Shown: in pieces, positions 1 through 9,470 of the stretch | How positions within the stretch are numbered: the stretch's first letter is position 1 | How the letters are laid out: the number at the start of each line of letters is the position of its first letter | Assembly: GCF_030362935.1 (NCBI RefSeq) | Contig: NZ_JAUCDY010000003.1 | Location: 124,001-188,000 of the forward strand | DNA length: 64,000 bases | Direction: 5' to 3' | DNA from: Thiopseudomonas acetoxidans | GTDB lineage: Bacteria > Pseudomonadota > Gammaproteobacteria > Pseudomonadales > Pseudomonadaceae | The notes under the pieces: generated by a model | The model's input: only the letters and a program-made list of their open reading frames with translations | What the model was told of the DNA's origin: nothing | The model's database searches: none | Position numbers and translations under genes: made by a program

Positions 1-284
1 TGAAAGGTCATCTGTCTCCCTTAGATGGCCTTGGCCCAGAGGCCATCGGCATCCCTGAATTATTAAGGCATATTGATACGCATCAGTACACCGAGGTTAT
101 CTTGGCTAATAACCCAACGGTGGAAGGCGAGGCAACAGCGCATTACATCGCACAATTGCTACAAGATAAGCCACTGAGTCTGACACGTTTAGCTCAGGGT
201 ATGCCGATGGGTGGCGAGCTGGAAATGGTCGATGGTGGCACATTGATTCAAGCGTTTGCTGGGCGCAAGCCGGTGCAGTTTTAA
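1..284 (+). CDS. recR: Recombination protein RecR, C-terminal part (5' end outside window)
   Basis: Reading in frame from base 3, the protein begins [16 protein letters not shown] and continues through [15 protein letters not shown] and [16 protein letters not shown] to a stop at 284. These are the TOPRIM-domain and C-terminal signatures of RecR, which works with RecF and RecO to load RecA onto SSB-coated gaps in the cytoplasm. About 93 residues remain; the N-terminal helix-hairpin-helix and zinc finger lie upstream of the window. The family match is clear; only the left boundary is unknown. Confidence 0.95.
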   Translation, partial: KGHLSPLDGLGPEAIGIPELLRHIDTHQYTEVILANNPTVEGEATAHYIAQLLQDKPLSLTRLAQGMPMGGELEMVDGGTLIQAFAGRKPVQF

Positions 285-369
285 GTTAGGCCTGCTCGAT
301 GTGTTCAGAACTTTGGGCTTTAGCAGGTGCGCACAATGAGGCGACACAGCAGCTAAGTATGCCGCAGTG

Positions 370-495
370 CTAACAAAACCCCAGACTGGTTTGCAGTGCC
401 GCCAAACCCATCTTTGACCAGCCCCACCAACTAAGCACTAGCAGGGCAGTCATCAGCAAGATAACTAAGGCCCAATACAGCTGTTTTTTACGCAT
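370..495 (-). CDS. Small single-span membrane protein overlapping the MFS gene
   Basis: A 41-residue frame starts at ATG 495 and ends at TAG 370. Its start overlaps the stop of the upstream transporter gene by 8 bases (ATGCGTAA), which suggests translational coupling. The product starts MRKKQ and then has one hydrophobic segment (about residues 7-25, rich in L, V, W) before a polar tail ending in Cys: positive-inside, so a plausible inner-membrane peptide. No family is recognised. It could be a partner of the transporter or a chance open frame. Confidence 0.45.
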   Translation of the reverse strand: MRKKQLYWALVILLMTALLVLSWWGWSKMGLAALQTSLGFC

Positions 496-1693
496 TGCTT
501 TGCTCCACAGGCAGCTCGCGGATAGACCAGTTTAAGGCTGCAGCGATAAGGCTTAGCGCAATAGACACGTACCAAACCATGTCATAACTGCCACTCACAT
601 CATAACCCCAGCCGCCGAGCCAGCCGCCCACAAAAGAACCTAACTGGTGAAACAAAAAAGCTATGCCGGTGAGCATCGACAAGTGGCGCACGCCGAACAG
701 GGTCGCAATAGTACCGTTGGTTAAAGGCACCGTAGATAGCCACAACAGCCCCATGGCAATGCCGAACAAGTAGGCAGACAGCGCACTTACTGGCAAAAAC
801 ACAAACAAGCTAATTACTACAGTGCGCAGCAAATAAATCCACACCAGCAGTCTAGGTTTAGAATAGCGACCACCCAGCCAGCCGGCAGTCCAGGTGCCTG
901 CAATGTTAAACAACCCTACTAAAGCCAGTACCGCTGTGCCTACCTGTGCAGACAGTTGCTGATCCAATAGATAAGAGGGCAGGTGCACGCCAATAAAAAC
1001 CACCTGAAAACCACACACTAAATACCCCATGCACAGCAGCCAAAAAGGCGTGTGACGAGCAGCTTGTTTGAATGCTGCTGCCACTGATGTTTTTGCCGTA
1101 GCAACACCGCTGGGTACGCTTTCTCGCAGCATCCAACTTACCGGCAGCAATAAAGCCACTAATACCGCACACACCAGTAAGGCAGCCGACCAGCCCAGCC
1201 ACTCAATTAAACCTAAAGTGCCTGGTAGCATGGCAAACTGACCAAATGAGCCGGCAGCGCTAGCGATGCCCATTGCCATGCTACGTTTCTCTGGCGCAAC
1301 ACTACGGCCAACGGCTGAAAGCAGGATAGGGAATGATGTACCTGATAAACCAAACCCTATTAATAAGCCGCTGCTGATAATCAGGCTGGTTGAATCCGTT
1401 GCGTGGGCCATCATAAATAATCCCAGCGCGTAGATGCTGGCGGTAATGATGACGGTGATGCGCGTACCGTAGCGATCAGCAAACATACCCACAAAAGGTT
1501 GCGCTACGCCCCAAACTAAGTTTTGCATGGCAATGGCAAAAGCAAAAATCTCGCGCCCCCAGCCGAACTCTAGGCTCATGGGGTTTAGAAACAAACCAAA
1601 CGCATGACGCACGCCAAGTGACACCGCTAAAATTATTGCGCTGCCGAGTAATAACAAGAAAATACTGTGTTTAGTGTTATTCGGGGTGGACAT
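488..1693 (-). CDS. Major facilitator superfamily transporter
   Basis: A 401-residue inner-membrane protein with about 12 hydrophobic segments. The first half carries GVRHAFGLFLNPMSLEFGW and the loop 2-3 signature MFADRYGTR, typical of MFS carriers in the monocarboxylate/oxalate-formate-like group. The long central loop falls near residues 195-205. The substrate cannot be read from sequence. The start is the ATG at 1693. A 41-codon frame overlaps its stop and may be co-translated. The general family is secure; any substrate would be a guess. Confidence 0.85.
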   Translation of the reverse strand: MSTPNNTKHSIFLLLLGSAIILAVSLGVRHAFGLFLNPMSLEFGWGREIFAFAIAMQNLVWGVAQPFVGMFADRYGTRITVIITASIYALGLFMMAHATDSTSLIISSGLLIGFGLSGTSFPILLSAVGRSVAPEKRSMAMGIASAAGSFGQFAMLPGTLGLIEWLGWSAALLVCAVLVALLLPVSWMLRESVPSGVATAKTSVAAAFKQAARHTPFWLLCMGYLVCGFQVVFIGVHLPSYLLDQQLSAQVGTAVLALVGLFNIAGTWTAGWLGGRYSKPRLLVWIYLLRTVVISLFVFLPVSALSAYLFGIAMGLLWLSTVPLTNGTIATLFGVRHLSMLTGIAFLFHQLGSFVGGWLGGWGYDVSGSYDMVWYVSIALSLIAAALNWSIRELPVEQSNA

Positions 1694-2103
1694 AAAAACT
1701 CGTTTTATAGGTTAGAAAAGCACTAGTAGGTATATTTCAACAGAAAACTGCAGATGCTGCACTGCTTATTGCCTGTCATGTTTTTGTTGGAACCCAGCCT
1801 CTAGACCAGAGCGCTTTATTGTAGGAGCGCAACTCTTGCGCGATGGGACTTTCAGCCAGCTCAAAAACCAAGTTTATGCAAATATTAACAGGCAAGGCTT
1901 GTTGGAGAGTTCAGTTTCTGGGTGAGGCAGGATATAAGGCTGGCATTAAGTGCTGCCGGTTAATCAATCGCGCATAAGATGCGCTCCCACAAAAGCTGTG
2001 CTCAGCCTCTAGACCAGAGCGCTTTATTGTAGGAGCGCAACTCTTGAGCTCCAACAGGTTCGATAAATGCTAGACTAGCGCACAATTTTTTTCGGATTTT
2101 AAT
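1694..2103. repeat. Intergenic region with REP-like palindromes and a 44-bp direct repeat
   Basis: This 410-bp spacer between divergent genes holds REP-like units: plus-oriented at 1821-1844 (core GGAGCGCAACTCTTGCGCGA), minus-oriented at 1967-1990, and a partial one at 2029-2052. A 44-bp exact direct repeat occurs at 1795-1838 and 2003-2046 and includes the REP arm. A different dispersed repeat at 1877-1907 recurs at 7218-7248. The opposed orientation of neighbouring REPs resembles BIME units of enterics and pseudomonads. No gene is visible here. Confidence 0.75.
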
Positions 2104-5100
2104 GTGCAACACGCAGACTTTAAACAGCTTTCACAGCAAATAAATCAAGCGCTCTGCAAGGATCAGTACGCTTTACAGCGTCAGTTAGGTCAACTCAAGC
2201 GCCGGCCCAACGAGCAAGAATTCAACCAGTGGCAACAACGCCTCGAACGCTCGCTTGCCACCGTACAAACACGCCAAGCCAGCTTCCCAGTCATCAGCTA
2301 TGACGAACAGCTGCCGATTGCCGAGCACCGCGAAGCCATTAAAGAAGCGTTAAGTAAGCATCAGGTGTTGGTGATTGCCGGTGAAACCGGTTCGGGCAAA
2401 ACCACGCAGCTGCCCAAGCTCTGCTTAGAGTTAGGCCGCGGGGCGCAAGGCTTGATTGGCCACACCCAGCCCAGACGCCTAGCAGCACGCAGCGTAGCAA
2501 GCCGTATTGCAGAGGAGCTTAATACACCGCTCGGTGGCGTGGTAGGTTATCAGGTGCGTTATGAGGACCACAGTGATGACAACACTCTAGTCAAACTGAT
2601 GACGGACGGCATCTTACTGGCCGAAACCGCCCGCGATCGTTTTTTGCACCGCTACGACACTCTAATTATCGATGAAGCCCACGAACGCAGTCTGAATATC
2701 GACTTTCTGCTCGGCTACATCAAAAATATTCTGCCCAAACGCCCCGACTTAAAAGTCATTATCACTTCAGCCACCATTGATCTGCAGCGCTTTTCCGAGC
2801 ATTTCGATAATGCGCCTATCATTGAAGTGTCAGGCCGCACCTATCCGGTCGAAACCTGGTACCGCCCGCTGTTGGCCGAACGCGATGAGGACGGGCAAAC
2901 ACAAGAAGAAGACCTGAGCATTGAACAAGGCATTGTCCGCGCGCTGGCTGAGATTACCGATTACGAGCGCAGCCAAAAACGCCTCCCCGGTGATGTACTG
3001 GTGTTTTTGCCCGGTGAGCGAGAAATCCGCGAGTGCGCTGAGGTGTTGCGCAAAGCCGAGTTAAAACACACGCTTATTTTGCCGCTGTATGCGCGGCTCT
3101 CGCCCAGTGAGCAACAAAAAATCTTTCAGCCACAAACAGGGCGCAAGGTAGTGCTCGCTACCAACGTGGCCGAAACCTCGCTGACTGTGCCCGGCATTCG
3201 TTATGTCATCGACAGCGGCACCGCCCGCATCAGCCGCTACAGCTACCGTGCTAAAATTCAGCGTTTACCCATCGAAGCCATTTCCCAAGCCAGCGCCAAT
3301 CAGCGGCAGGGCCGTTGTGGTCGGGTTGAGGCGGGTATTTGCATACGTTTATACAGTGAAGAAGATTTTCTTAATCGCCCAGAGTTTACCGATCCGGAAA
3401 TCCTGCGTACCAACCTTGCGGCTGTTATTTTACAAATGCTGCATTTGCGTTTGGGCGCGATTGAAGACTTCCCATTTCTTGAGCCGCCAGAAGGTCGTGC
3501 TATCAGCGATGGCTTTACCATCTTGCAAGAGCTGCAAGCTGTTAGCCTGCAAGGTGAGCTCACGGCGCTGGGTCGACAGTTAGCGCGCCTGCCGATAGAT
3601 CCAAGGGTAGGGCGCATGCTGCTAGCTGGTGCCGAGCACGGCAGTTTACGTGAGGTGCTTATCGTGGCCAGCTCATTGTCTGCACAGGATGTGCGTGAGC
3701 GTCCAGCGGATAAACAGCAGGCCGCTGACCAAGCCCATGCGCAGTGGAAAGACCCTGATTCTGATTTTGCCGCTATTATTAATCTGTGGCGTGACTTTGA
3801 AGAACAACGACTTGCTTTAGGGGCTTCGGCCTTGCGCCGTTGGTGTCGCAGCCAGTTTGTTAACTACCTGCGTCTGCGCGAGTGGCGCGATGCCCATCGA
3901 CAACTGACCTTAATTTGTCGCGAATTGAAACTACCCTTTAATGACCAAGTCGCTGACTATGATGCGCTGCATAAAGCGTTGTTGCCCGGTTTGCTCAGCC
4001 ATATCGGGCAGAAAACCGAAGACAACGATTATCTCGGCGCGCGTCAACGTCGCTTTCTGATTCATCCCTCCAGTGGTTTGGGGCGCAAACGCCCACAGTG
4101 GCTCATGGCGGCTGAACTGGTCGAAACCACAAGGCTCTACGCGCGCATGGTGGCACGAATTGATCCAGTGTGGGCGGAGCAGGCTGGCGAGCACCTGATT
4201 AAACGTACTTATCTGGAGCCACACTGGGAAAAGCGCCGCGGTCAGGTGGTGGCTTATGAGCAAATCACGCTCTACGGCCTGATTCTAGTCGGACGCCGCG
4301 CTGTGCATTATGGACCGCTGGACCCCGTATTAAGTCGCGAGCTGTTTATCCGTGAAGGCTTAGTCGGTGGCGACATTATCAGCCGTGCGCGCTGTTTGCG
4401 TGCAAACCGTGAACTGCTGGCCACGCTCGACAAGCTCGAAGCCAAGGCACGCCGGCGTGATATTTTGGCCGATGATGAAACCCTGTTTGCGTTTTATGAT
4501 CGCCATGTTCCAGCGGATATTTACCAAACTACCAGTTTTGAGCGCTGGTACAAACGTGGCAGCGCTAAGCAAGCCGATCTGCTGATCATGACCGAAGCGG
4601 ATGCCTTGCAGCGTGAGGCCAGCGAAGTCACGGGAGGGAAGTATCCTGACCACTTAGAATGGAATGGTTTGCAGTTGCCGCTAAGCTACGAGTTTGATCC
4701 CAGTCATCCGCGCGATGGCGTCACGCTCAGTGTACCTGTGCCCGTTTTACTGCAAATTCCACAAAGTCGTTTGCACTGGCTAGTGCCAGGAATGCTAGAA
4801 GAATTATGCATTGCCTTGGTGCGACAACTGCCTAAAGCCATCCGTAAAAACTTTGTTCCCGTACCGGACTTTGTCCGTGCGGCACTCGACAACATGCCCT
4901 TTGCTGAGGGCGAATTGACTGAGGTGTTAGCGCACCAATTATTGCGGATGACAGGCGTAAAAATTCCAGAAGATACGTGGAAAAACGCTTTTAACAACCT
5001 CGACAATCACTTGAGAATGAACGTTGAAGTTCTTGATGCAAAAGGAAAATGCTTAGGCGAGAGCCGTGACTTTTCTGCTTTGACCAGCCAATTTGGCGAG

Positions 5101-6015
5101 GCCAGTCAGACCGCGCTAGCTGAGTTGAAAAGTCAACAAAAGGACAACGCACCCGCCGAATTGGATGTGGCTGATTTCAAGCTTGAAGACTACCAGCAAC
5201 AACAAATTGCCGGCCTGAGCATGACCGTCTATCCCGCCTTGGTGGAGCAAGAAGGGGTGGTGCAGCAAAGCCAGTTTGCCAGCCAAGTCCAAGCCGATTA
5301 TGAACACCGCCGTGCTGTACAGCGCTTACTGGTGCAGCAGTGGGCCGAGCCGTGCAAATACATTCGTGAACAGCTTGGCAAGGACAATCAGCTGGCATTG
5401 CTCTATCGAGAGTTAGGACGCATTGAAGCGCTTAGCGAGGATGTGATGCTGGCTTGTGCTGAAGCACTGGTTCTGTCTGGGTTAGATAAGCTGCCGCGTG
5501 ATTCAACCCAGATTATGCAGCTGGCTGAACAACATCGCGGCGCGGTAGTAGAGCAGAGCGAACAGCTAGTTAAGCGCCTGAAAGATATTCTGCAGCGTTG
5601 GCATGAGCTGAAAAAACGCCTTAAAGGCCGCATAGACCTTAGCATGGCCGTGGCGCTGAATGACATTAAAAGCCAGCTTGGTGGTTTGATTTATCCCGGC
5701 TTTGTTCGCGACACACCTAATCAATGGCTGCAAGAGTACCCACGTTACTTAAAAGCCATCGCCCATCGGCTTGATAAACTGGGCGCGCAATTGCAAAAAG
5801 ACCGTGTCTGGACGCTGGAGCTCAGCGGCTACCTAGAAAAACTACAGCAGAAGCAAAGCAAGCATCAAAAAGAAGGCAAGCACGACCCTGAACTGCTGCT
5901 GTATCGCTGGATGCTGGAAGAGTACCGCGTCTCGTTGTTTGCTCAGCAGCTCGGCACCAAAATACCGGTGTCCGATAAGCGCATGGCCAAACAGTGGGCG
6001 CAGACGCTCGACTAG
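2104..6015 (+). CDS. hrpA: ATP-dependent RNA helicase HrpA (DEAH box)
   Basis: A 1303-residue DEAH-box RNA helicase, matching the roughly 1300 residues of E. coli HrpA, which acts on mRNA and stalled ribosomes in the cytoplasm. Motif I GETGSGKTT is at residues 93-101, motif II DEAH at 190-193, motif III SAT at 222-224 and motif VI QRQGRCGR at 400-407. The remainder is the HA2/OB region and the long DUF3418-type C-terminal half. GTG at 2104 is the only reasonable start; the upstream sequence is T-rich with no clear Shine-Dalgarno. A lytic transglycosylase follows 38 bases downstream. Confidence 0.95.
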   Translation: MQHADFKQLSQQINQALCKDQYALQRQLGQLKRRPNEQEFNQWQQRLERSLATVQTRQASFPVISYDEQLPIAEHREAIKEALSKHQVLVIAGETGSGKTTQLPKLCLELGRGAQGLIGHTQPRRLAARSVASRIAEELNTPLGGVVGYQVRYEDHSDDNTLVKLMTDGILLAETARDRFLHRYDTLIIDEAHERSLNIDFLLGYIKNILPKRPDLKVIITSATIDLQRFSEHFDNAPIIEVSGRTYPVETWYRPLLAERDEDGQTQEEDLSIEQGIVRALAEITDYERSQKRLPGDVLVFLPGEREIRECAEVLRKAELKHTLILPLYARLSPSEQQKIFQPQTGRKVVLATNVAETSLTVPGIRYVIDSGTARISRYSYRAKIQRLPIEAISQASANQRQGRCGRVEAGICIRLYSEEDFLNRPEFTDPEILRTNLAAVILQMLHLRLGAIEDFPFLEPPEGRAISDGFTILQELQAVSLQGELTALGRQLARLPIDPRVGRMLLAGAEHGSLREVLIVASSLSAQDVRERPADKQQAADQAHAQWKDPDSDFAAIINLWRDFEEQRLALGASALRRWCRSQFVNYLRLREWRDAHRQLTLICRELKLPFNDQVADYDALHKALLPGLLSHIGQKTEDNDYLGARQRRFLIHPSSGLGRKRPQWLMAAELVETTRLYARMVARIDPVWAEQAGEHLIKRTYLEPHWEKRRGQVVAYEQITLYGLILVGRRAVHYGPLDPVLSRELFIREGLVGGDIISRARCLRANRELLATLDKLEAKARRRDILADDETLFAFYDRHVPADIYQTTSFERWYKRGSAKQADLLIMTEADALQREASEVTGGKYPDHLEWNGLQLPLSYEFDPSHPRDGVTLSVPVPVLLQIPQSRLHWLVPGMLEELCIALVRQLPKAIRKNFVPVPDFVRAALDNMPFAEGELTEVLAHQLLRMTGVKIPEDTWKNAFNNLDNHLRMNVEVLDAKGKCLGESRDFSALTSQFGEASQTALAELKSQQKDNAPAELDVADFKLEDYQQQQIAGLSMTVYPALVEQEGVVQQSQFASQVQADYEHRRAVQRLLVQQWAEPCKYIREQLGKDNQLALLYRELGRIEALSEDVMLACAEALVLSGLDKLPRDSTQIMQLAEQHRGAVVEQSEQLVKRLKDILQRWHELKKRLKGRIDLSMAVALNDIKSQLGGLIYPGFVRDTPNQWLQEYPRYLKAIAHRLDKLGAQLQKDRVWTLELSGYLEKLQQKQSKHQKEGKHDPELLLYRWMLEEYRVSLFAQQLGTKIPVSDKRMAKQWAQTLD

Positions 6016-6053
6016 AGGTTGCGTGATACAAGTGAGTATGAATAAATAGAGCC

Positions 6054-7193
6054 ATGAATAGACGCCAACTATTACAGCTTCTAGCCTTAAGCCCGCTAGT
6101 CACCTTAGTCGCATGTAAGCCTCAGCAGGTTCGCCGCTCAGTTGATGTGGGTCGACGAGTGGCACAAGGTGAACTCAAAGGCGCCATCGGCAGCCAGATT
6201 CCCTCCACAGGCATTCCGGAAGTCGACAGATTAGTCCGTGGGCAGCTTGAGCAATTGGCCAATAAGCTGGCTAAAAAGTGGGGCGACAAGCGGGTTGCCA
6301 GCAAAACCGAATACGTAAAATACAGCGATAAATACCAAACCCGTGCGGTGGTTAACTTTGATACGGGCGTGATTCGTGTGGAAACCATTGAAAAGAAAGA
6401 TGCTAAAGCCAAGCTTGAGCAAGCTATCATTAGCACCTTATTAGCGCCTAGCGACCCATCTGGAGTGGACTTACTCAGCGACAAAGCGGTCAACATAGGC
6501 GCAGAACCCTTCTTACATGGTTTGGTCGTTGACCATCAAGGTCAAGCCATACGCTATGAGTGGCGAGCAGGGCAGTACGCCAAACATCTTCTGGCTAATG
6601 CCTATCAGCAGGATAAGTACAAAGGCAAAACCCGCTACTTCGTTAGCTTTGCCATGGTGCAAAACCATCATGCTAACTCACAGCACAAGTACGCCAGTTA
6701 TGTGGCGCAGAATAGTCGCCGCTTTAAGGTTAAAAGCTCACTGATTTACGCGATTATGGAAGCGGAAAGTAGCTTTAATCCCTATGCCATCAGCCATGTG
6801 CCGGCCTATGGTTTGATGCAAATCGTGCCCACCACAGCGGGGCGTGATGCGCACCAGCTGATTTATAACAGGCCCGGAACACCCAGCAAAGACTATCTAT
6901 TTATGCCGCAAAACAACATTCAGATGGGTGCTGCTTATTTGTCGATTTTAAATGACCGCTATTTAGCGCGAGTCACTCATCCGCTGTCGCGTGAATACTG
7001 CGTGATTGCCGGTTACAACACCGGTAGCGGTAATGTACTGAAAGCCTTCCACAGCAACCGCGATCAAGCCTTTGCCCAGATTAACCGCCTAAGCCCGGCG
7101 CAGGTTTATAACCAGCTAGTTGCCAAGCTGCCTTACGCCGAAACACGCCGTTACCTTCCCAAGGTTACCCAGTACCAACGTAAATACAGCTAA
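6054..7193 (+). CDS. MltC-like membrane-bound lytic murein transglycosylase
   Basis: A 379-residue lipoprotein. The signal peptide ends at lipobox LVAC (Cys21). The preceding Asn-Arg-Arg-Gln-Leu-Leu resembles a twin-arginine motif, so Tat export is conceivable. Residues about 40-200 match the DUF3393 N-terminal domain of MltC. The SLT catalytic domain follows, with MEAESSFNPYAIS (catalytic Glu238), YGLMQI and AGYNTGSGNV. The family cleaves the MurNAc-GlcNAc bond to 1,6-anhydro products at the outer-membrane face. The gene lies 38 bases after hrpA and may be cotranscribed. Which MltC paralogue it is cannot be settled here. Confidence 0.88.
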   Translation: MNRRQLLQLLALSPLVTLVACKPQQVRRSVDVGRRVAQGELKGAIGSQIPSTGIPEVDRLVRGQLEQLANKLAKKWGDKRVASKTEYVKYSDKYQTRAVVNFDTGVIRVETIEKKDAKAKLEQAIISTLLAPSDPSGVDLLSDKAVNIGAEPFLHGLVVDHQGQAIRYEWRAGQYAKHLLANAYQQDKYKGKTRYFVSFAMVQNHHANSQHKYASYVAQNSRRFKVKSSLIYAIMEAESSFNPYAISHVPAYGLMQIVPTTAGRDAHQLIYNRPGTPSKDYLFMPQNNIQMGAAYLSILNDRYLARVTHPLSREYCVIAGYNTGSGNVLKAFHSNRDQAFAQINRLSPAQVYNQLVAKLPYAETRRYLPKVTQYQRKYS

Positions 7194-7202
7194 AAACTCC
7201 TA

Positions 7203-7407
7203 TTGGAGCGCAGCTCCTGCAAATATTAACAGGCAAGGCTTGTTGGAGCCCAGCATCTGGGCGATTAGCATTAACCCTTCATACTTAAGCGTCAACATTA
7301 ACCCCAATCGCGCATAAGATGCGCTCCCACGAGAGCGGTTTAGCCCGTGCAATTGCTGTGGGCTGCTTCTGTGAAGTGCTTCTGTGGGAGCGCAACTTTT
7401 GCGCGAT
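7203..7407. repeat. REP-like palindromes downstream of the transglycosylase gene
   Basis: A partial REP arm at 7203-7220, a copy of the 31-bp dispersed repeat at 7218-7248 (also at 1877-1907), a minus-oriented REP at 7307-7330 (core GCGCATAAGATGCGCTCC) and a plus-oriented REP at 7384-7407. Their position after a gene end and their head-to-head arrangement are typical of REP/BIME sequences. The remaining spacer to 7700 shows no convincing gene. Confidence 0.75.
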
Positions 7408-7710
7408 GGGTCCTTCAGTCATTTCACAGGCCAATTACAGGGACTGGCTCTTCCAAAACCAGTAAAAAACTCATAGACAACGGCTTGCTTTAGCTATTGC
7501 AGTATGTTTGCAAATAATAACTATGCACAGCTAAAAGTTAGCTAGCAAAAGGCCATCAATAAAATATAAAATCACAACCGACTTCACTCTTGACTTTTCT
7601 AAGTGCTTGAAATAACTGGGTTTAATTTTAGTGCGCGTTTTTTAAGCATCCTGCTGCAGAGCTATAAACAATCGACCTTAGCGCCATGTGTTAGCAAGAT
7701 ACTCACAGAG

Positions 7711-7733
7711 TTATCCACAGGAGTTGTGGATAA
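7711..7733. promoter_or_regulatory. Inverted pair of consensus DnaA boxes
   Basis: TTATCCACA at 7711-7719 and its exact inverse TGTGGATAA at 7725-7733 are separated by 5 bases. TTATCCACA is the strict high-affinity DnaA-box consensus. The pair lies in the spacer between two convergent transcription units, next to the alaC terminator, and not near dnaA or dnaN. It may be a DnaA-titration or regulatory site, or an accidental hairpin. Only the sequence match is certain. Confidence 0.45.
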
Positions 7734-7772
7734 AGAAAAGTATCGAGCTGGACGTCTTACTGCCAGCCCGAT
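7733..7772 (-). terminator. Probable Rho-independent terminator of alaC
   Basis: Read on the minus strand just after the alaC stop, ATCGGGCTGG (7772-7763) pairs with CCAGCTCGAT (7751-7742) with one G-T wobble and an 11-base loop. It is followed by the T-rich run ACTTTTCTTTA. Confidence 0.6.
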
Positions 7773-7782
7773 ACAGCATCCT

Positions 7783-8994
7783 TTAAGGATTTGGCAACAC
7801 ACCATCAGCTCTAAACATGGCACGAATACCACGCAAAGCTTGGCGGGAGCGGTCAAGGTTTTCAATCAGGGCAAAGCGCACATGGTCGTCGCCATAATCA
7901 CCAAAACCAATCCCTGGCGAGACACTGATTTTGGCATCAGCTAACAGTTTTTTAGAAAACTCCAGTGAGCCCATGTGTGCATAAGCCTCAGGTATTTTGG
8001 CCCAGATATACATGGAGGCTTTTGGCTTTTCTACCATCCAGCCTATTTCATGCAGGCCTTTGACCATCAAGTTGCGGCGCTGACGGTACTGTTCGGCAAT
8101 ATCAAGCACACACTGTTGGTCGCCTTCAAGCGCGGCGATGGCGGCTACCTGTACCGGCGTAAAGCTTCCGTAATCGTGGTAGCTTTTGATCCGTGCTAAC
8201 GCGGCAACCAACTCTTCATTGCCGACCATAAAACCAATGCGCCAGCCAGCCATGTTGTAGCTTTTCGACATAGTGAAAAACTCTACGGCCACATCACGCG
8301 CGCCTGGCACTTGCAGTATAGAAGGTGGTTTCCAACCATCGTAAGCAATATCAGCATAGGCTAAATCATGCACCACGATAATATCGTGTTCGATAGCAAG
8401 CGCGACCACACGCTCAAAGAAATCCAACTCAACACATTGCGCGGTTGGGTTTGAAGGAAAGCCCAAAATAATCATCTTAGGTTTGGGGATAGAGTCGCGA
8501 ATCGCGCGCTCTAATTCAGCAAAAAAATCCACACCCGGAATAAGGGGTACCGAGCGCACCTGCGCACCAGCAATCACTGCACCGTAAATATGGATCGGAT
8601 AACTGGGGTTAGGCACCAGTACTGTATCACCCTGATCCAAAGTACCCAACATCAGGTGCGCCAGACCTTCTTTAGAGCCGATAGTAACAATTGCCTCAGT
8701 TTCCGGATCCAAATCCACGTCGTAACGTTCTTTGTACCAATGACAAATCGCACGACGCAAACGGGGAATGCCGCGAGAGGTGGAATAACCGTGCGTATCC
8801 TGCCGTGCTACCGTTTCCACCAGCTTATCAACGATATGCTGGGGTGTAGCGCCATCCGGGTTGCCCATGCTGAAATCAATAATGTCCTCGCCACGACGAC
8901 GGGCGGCCATTTTCAATTCAGCAGTAATATTAAACACATAAGGGGGTAAACGATCGATACGCGCAAAGCGCCGAGAGCGACGAGTGTCGGACAT
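7783..8994 (-). CDS. alaC: Alanine transaminase AlaC-type aminotransferase
   Basis: A 403-residue class I/II PLP-dependent aminotransferase. Family marks are SMGNPDG near the N-terminus, [22 protein letters not shown], the PLP lysine in [14 protein letters not shown] (Lys244) and VRFALIEN near the end. AlaC transfers the amino group from glutamate to pyruvate in the cytoplasm. The frame is open 21 codons further upstream, but ATG 8994 ([10 protein letters not shown]) is preferred: AAGGT lies at a suitable distance and family members begin here. A close relative acting on other amino acids is possible. Confidence 0.88.
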   Translation of the reverse strand: MSDTRRSRRFARIDRLPPYVFNITAELKMAARRRGEDIIDFSMGNPDGATPQHIVDKLVETVARQDTHGYSTSRGIPRLRRAICHWYKERYDVDLDPETEAIVTIGSKEGLAHLMLGTLDQGDTVLVPNPSYPIHIYGAVIAGAQVRSVPLIPGVDFFAELERAIRDSIPKPKMIILGFPSNPTAQCVELDFFERVVALAIEHDIIVVHDLAYADIAYDGWKPPSILQVPGARDVAVEFFTMSKSYNMAGWRIGFMVGNEELVAALARIKSYHDYGSFTPVQVAAIAALEGDQQCVLDIAEQYRQRRNLMVKGLHEIGWMVEKPKASMYIWAKIPEAYAHMGSLEFSKKLLADAKISVSPGIGFGDYGDDHVRFALIENLDRSRQALRGIRAMFRADGVLPNP

Positions 8995-9118
8995 GATAAA
9001 TACCTTAAACGTAAGCGCCCAGAACCGTCTGAGCGACGTCGGCTCACTGCGAGCCAAGAAAGCAGGTTACGCCTGCACTTTGTGTTTTGCAAGAATCCCT
9101 GCTGATGGTAAAACCGCG

Positions 9119-9252
9119 ATCGCGCATAAGATGCGCTCCCACATGGGCTTCAAGCATAAACCTTGGTGGAACCTAACTTCTGAGCAAAACAGGTTATAAA
9201 GCTAACTTAGATGCTGCCTGAAAATCACGAGCGCGCAAAAGTTGTGCTCCAT
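9119..9252. repeat. REP-like palindromes upstream of alaC
   Basis: A minus-oriented REP at 9119-9142, with the same core as at 1967 and 7307, and a degenerate copy at 9229-9252. They lie in the 546-bp spacer between divergent alaC and the peroxiredoxin gene. A 71-codon frame across this area is not supported by any family or start signal. Confidence 0.65.
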
Positions 9253-9262
9253 AGATAGTTTA

Positions 9263-9402
9263 GGAGCCTCTGAATAACGTTACCGAGGACGCTAACACAA
9301 GGCGAAAACGTACGAAAAAGCGCAGTTTACACATAGTAAATGAGCATTTTGAGTACGTTTTTAACGCGGTGGTAGCTACGCAGGTAGTTATTCAGAGGCT
9401 TC
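9263..9402. mobile_element. MITE-like element of about 140 bp
   Basis: Near-perfect terminal inverted repeats: GAGCCTCTGAATAAC at 9264-9278 and GTTATTCAGAGGCTTC at 9387-9402. The interior has nested inverted symmetry around the core CGTAC...GTACG (about 9309-9357). No coding capacity. This is the structure of a non-autonomous miniature element mobilised by a transposase elsewhere. No other copy lies in this window. Confidence 0.7.
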
Positions 9403-9470
9403 TTTACAGCCCTCATTGCTAATTGGCTTGATTCAACTGATAGCCAATATCTATCGTGGCAGTAATTTTA

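Noticed and set aside
8984..9199. A 71-codon plus-strand frame upstream of alaC
   Set aside because: It overlaps the alaC start on the other strand and a REP unit, and has no recognisable family.
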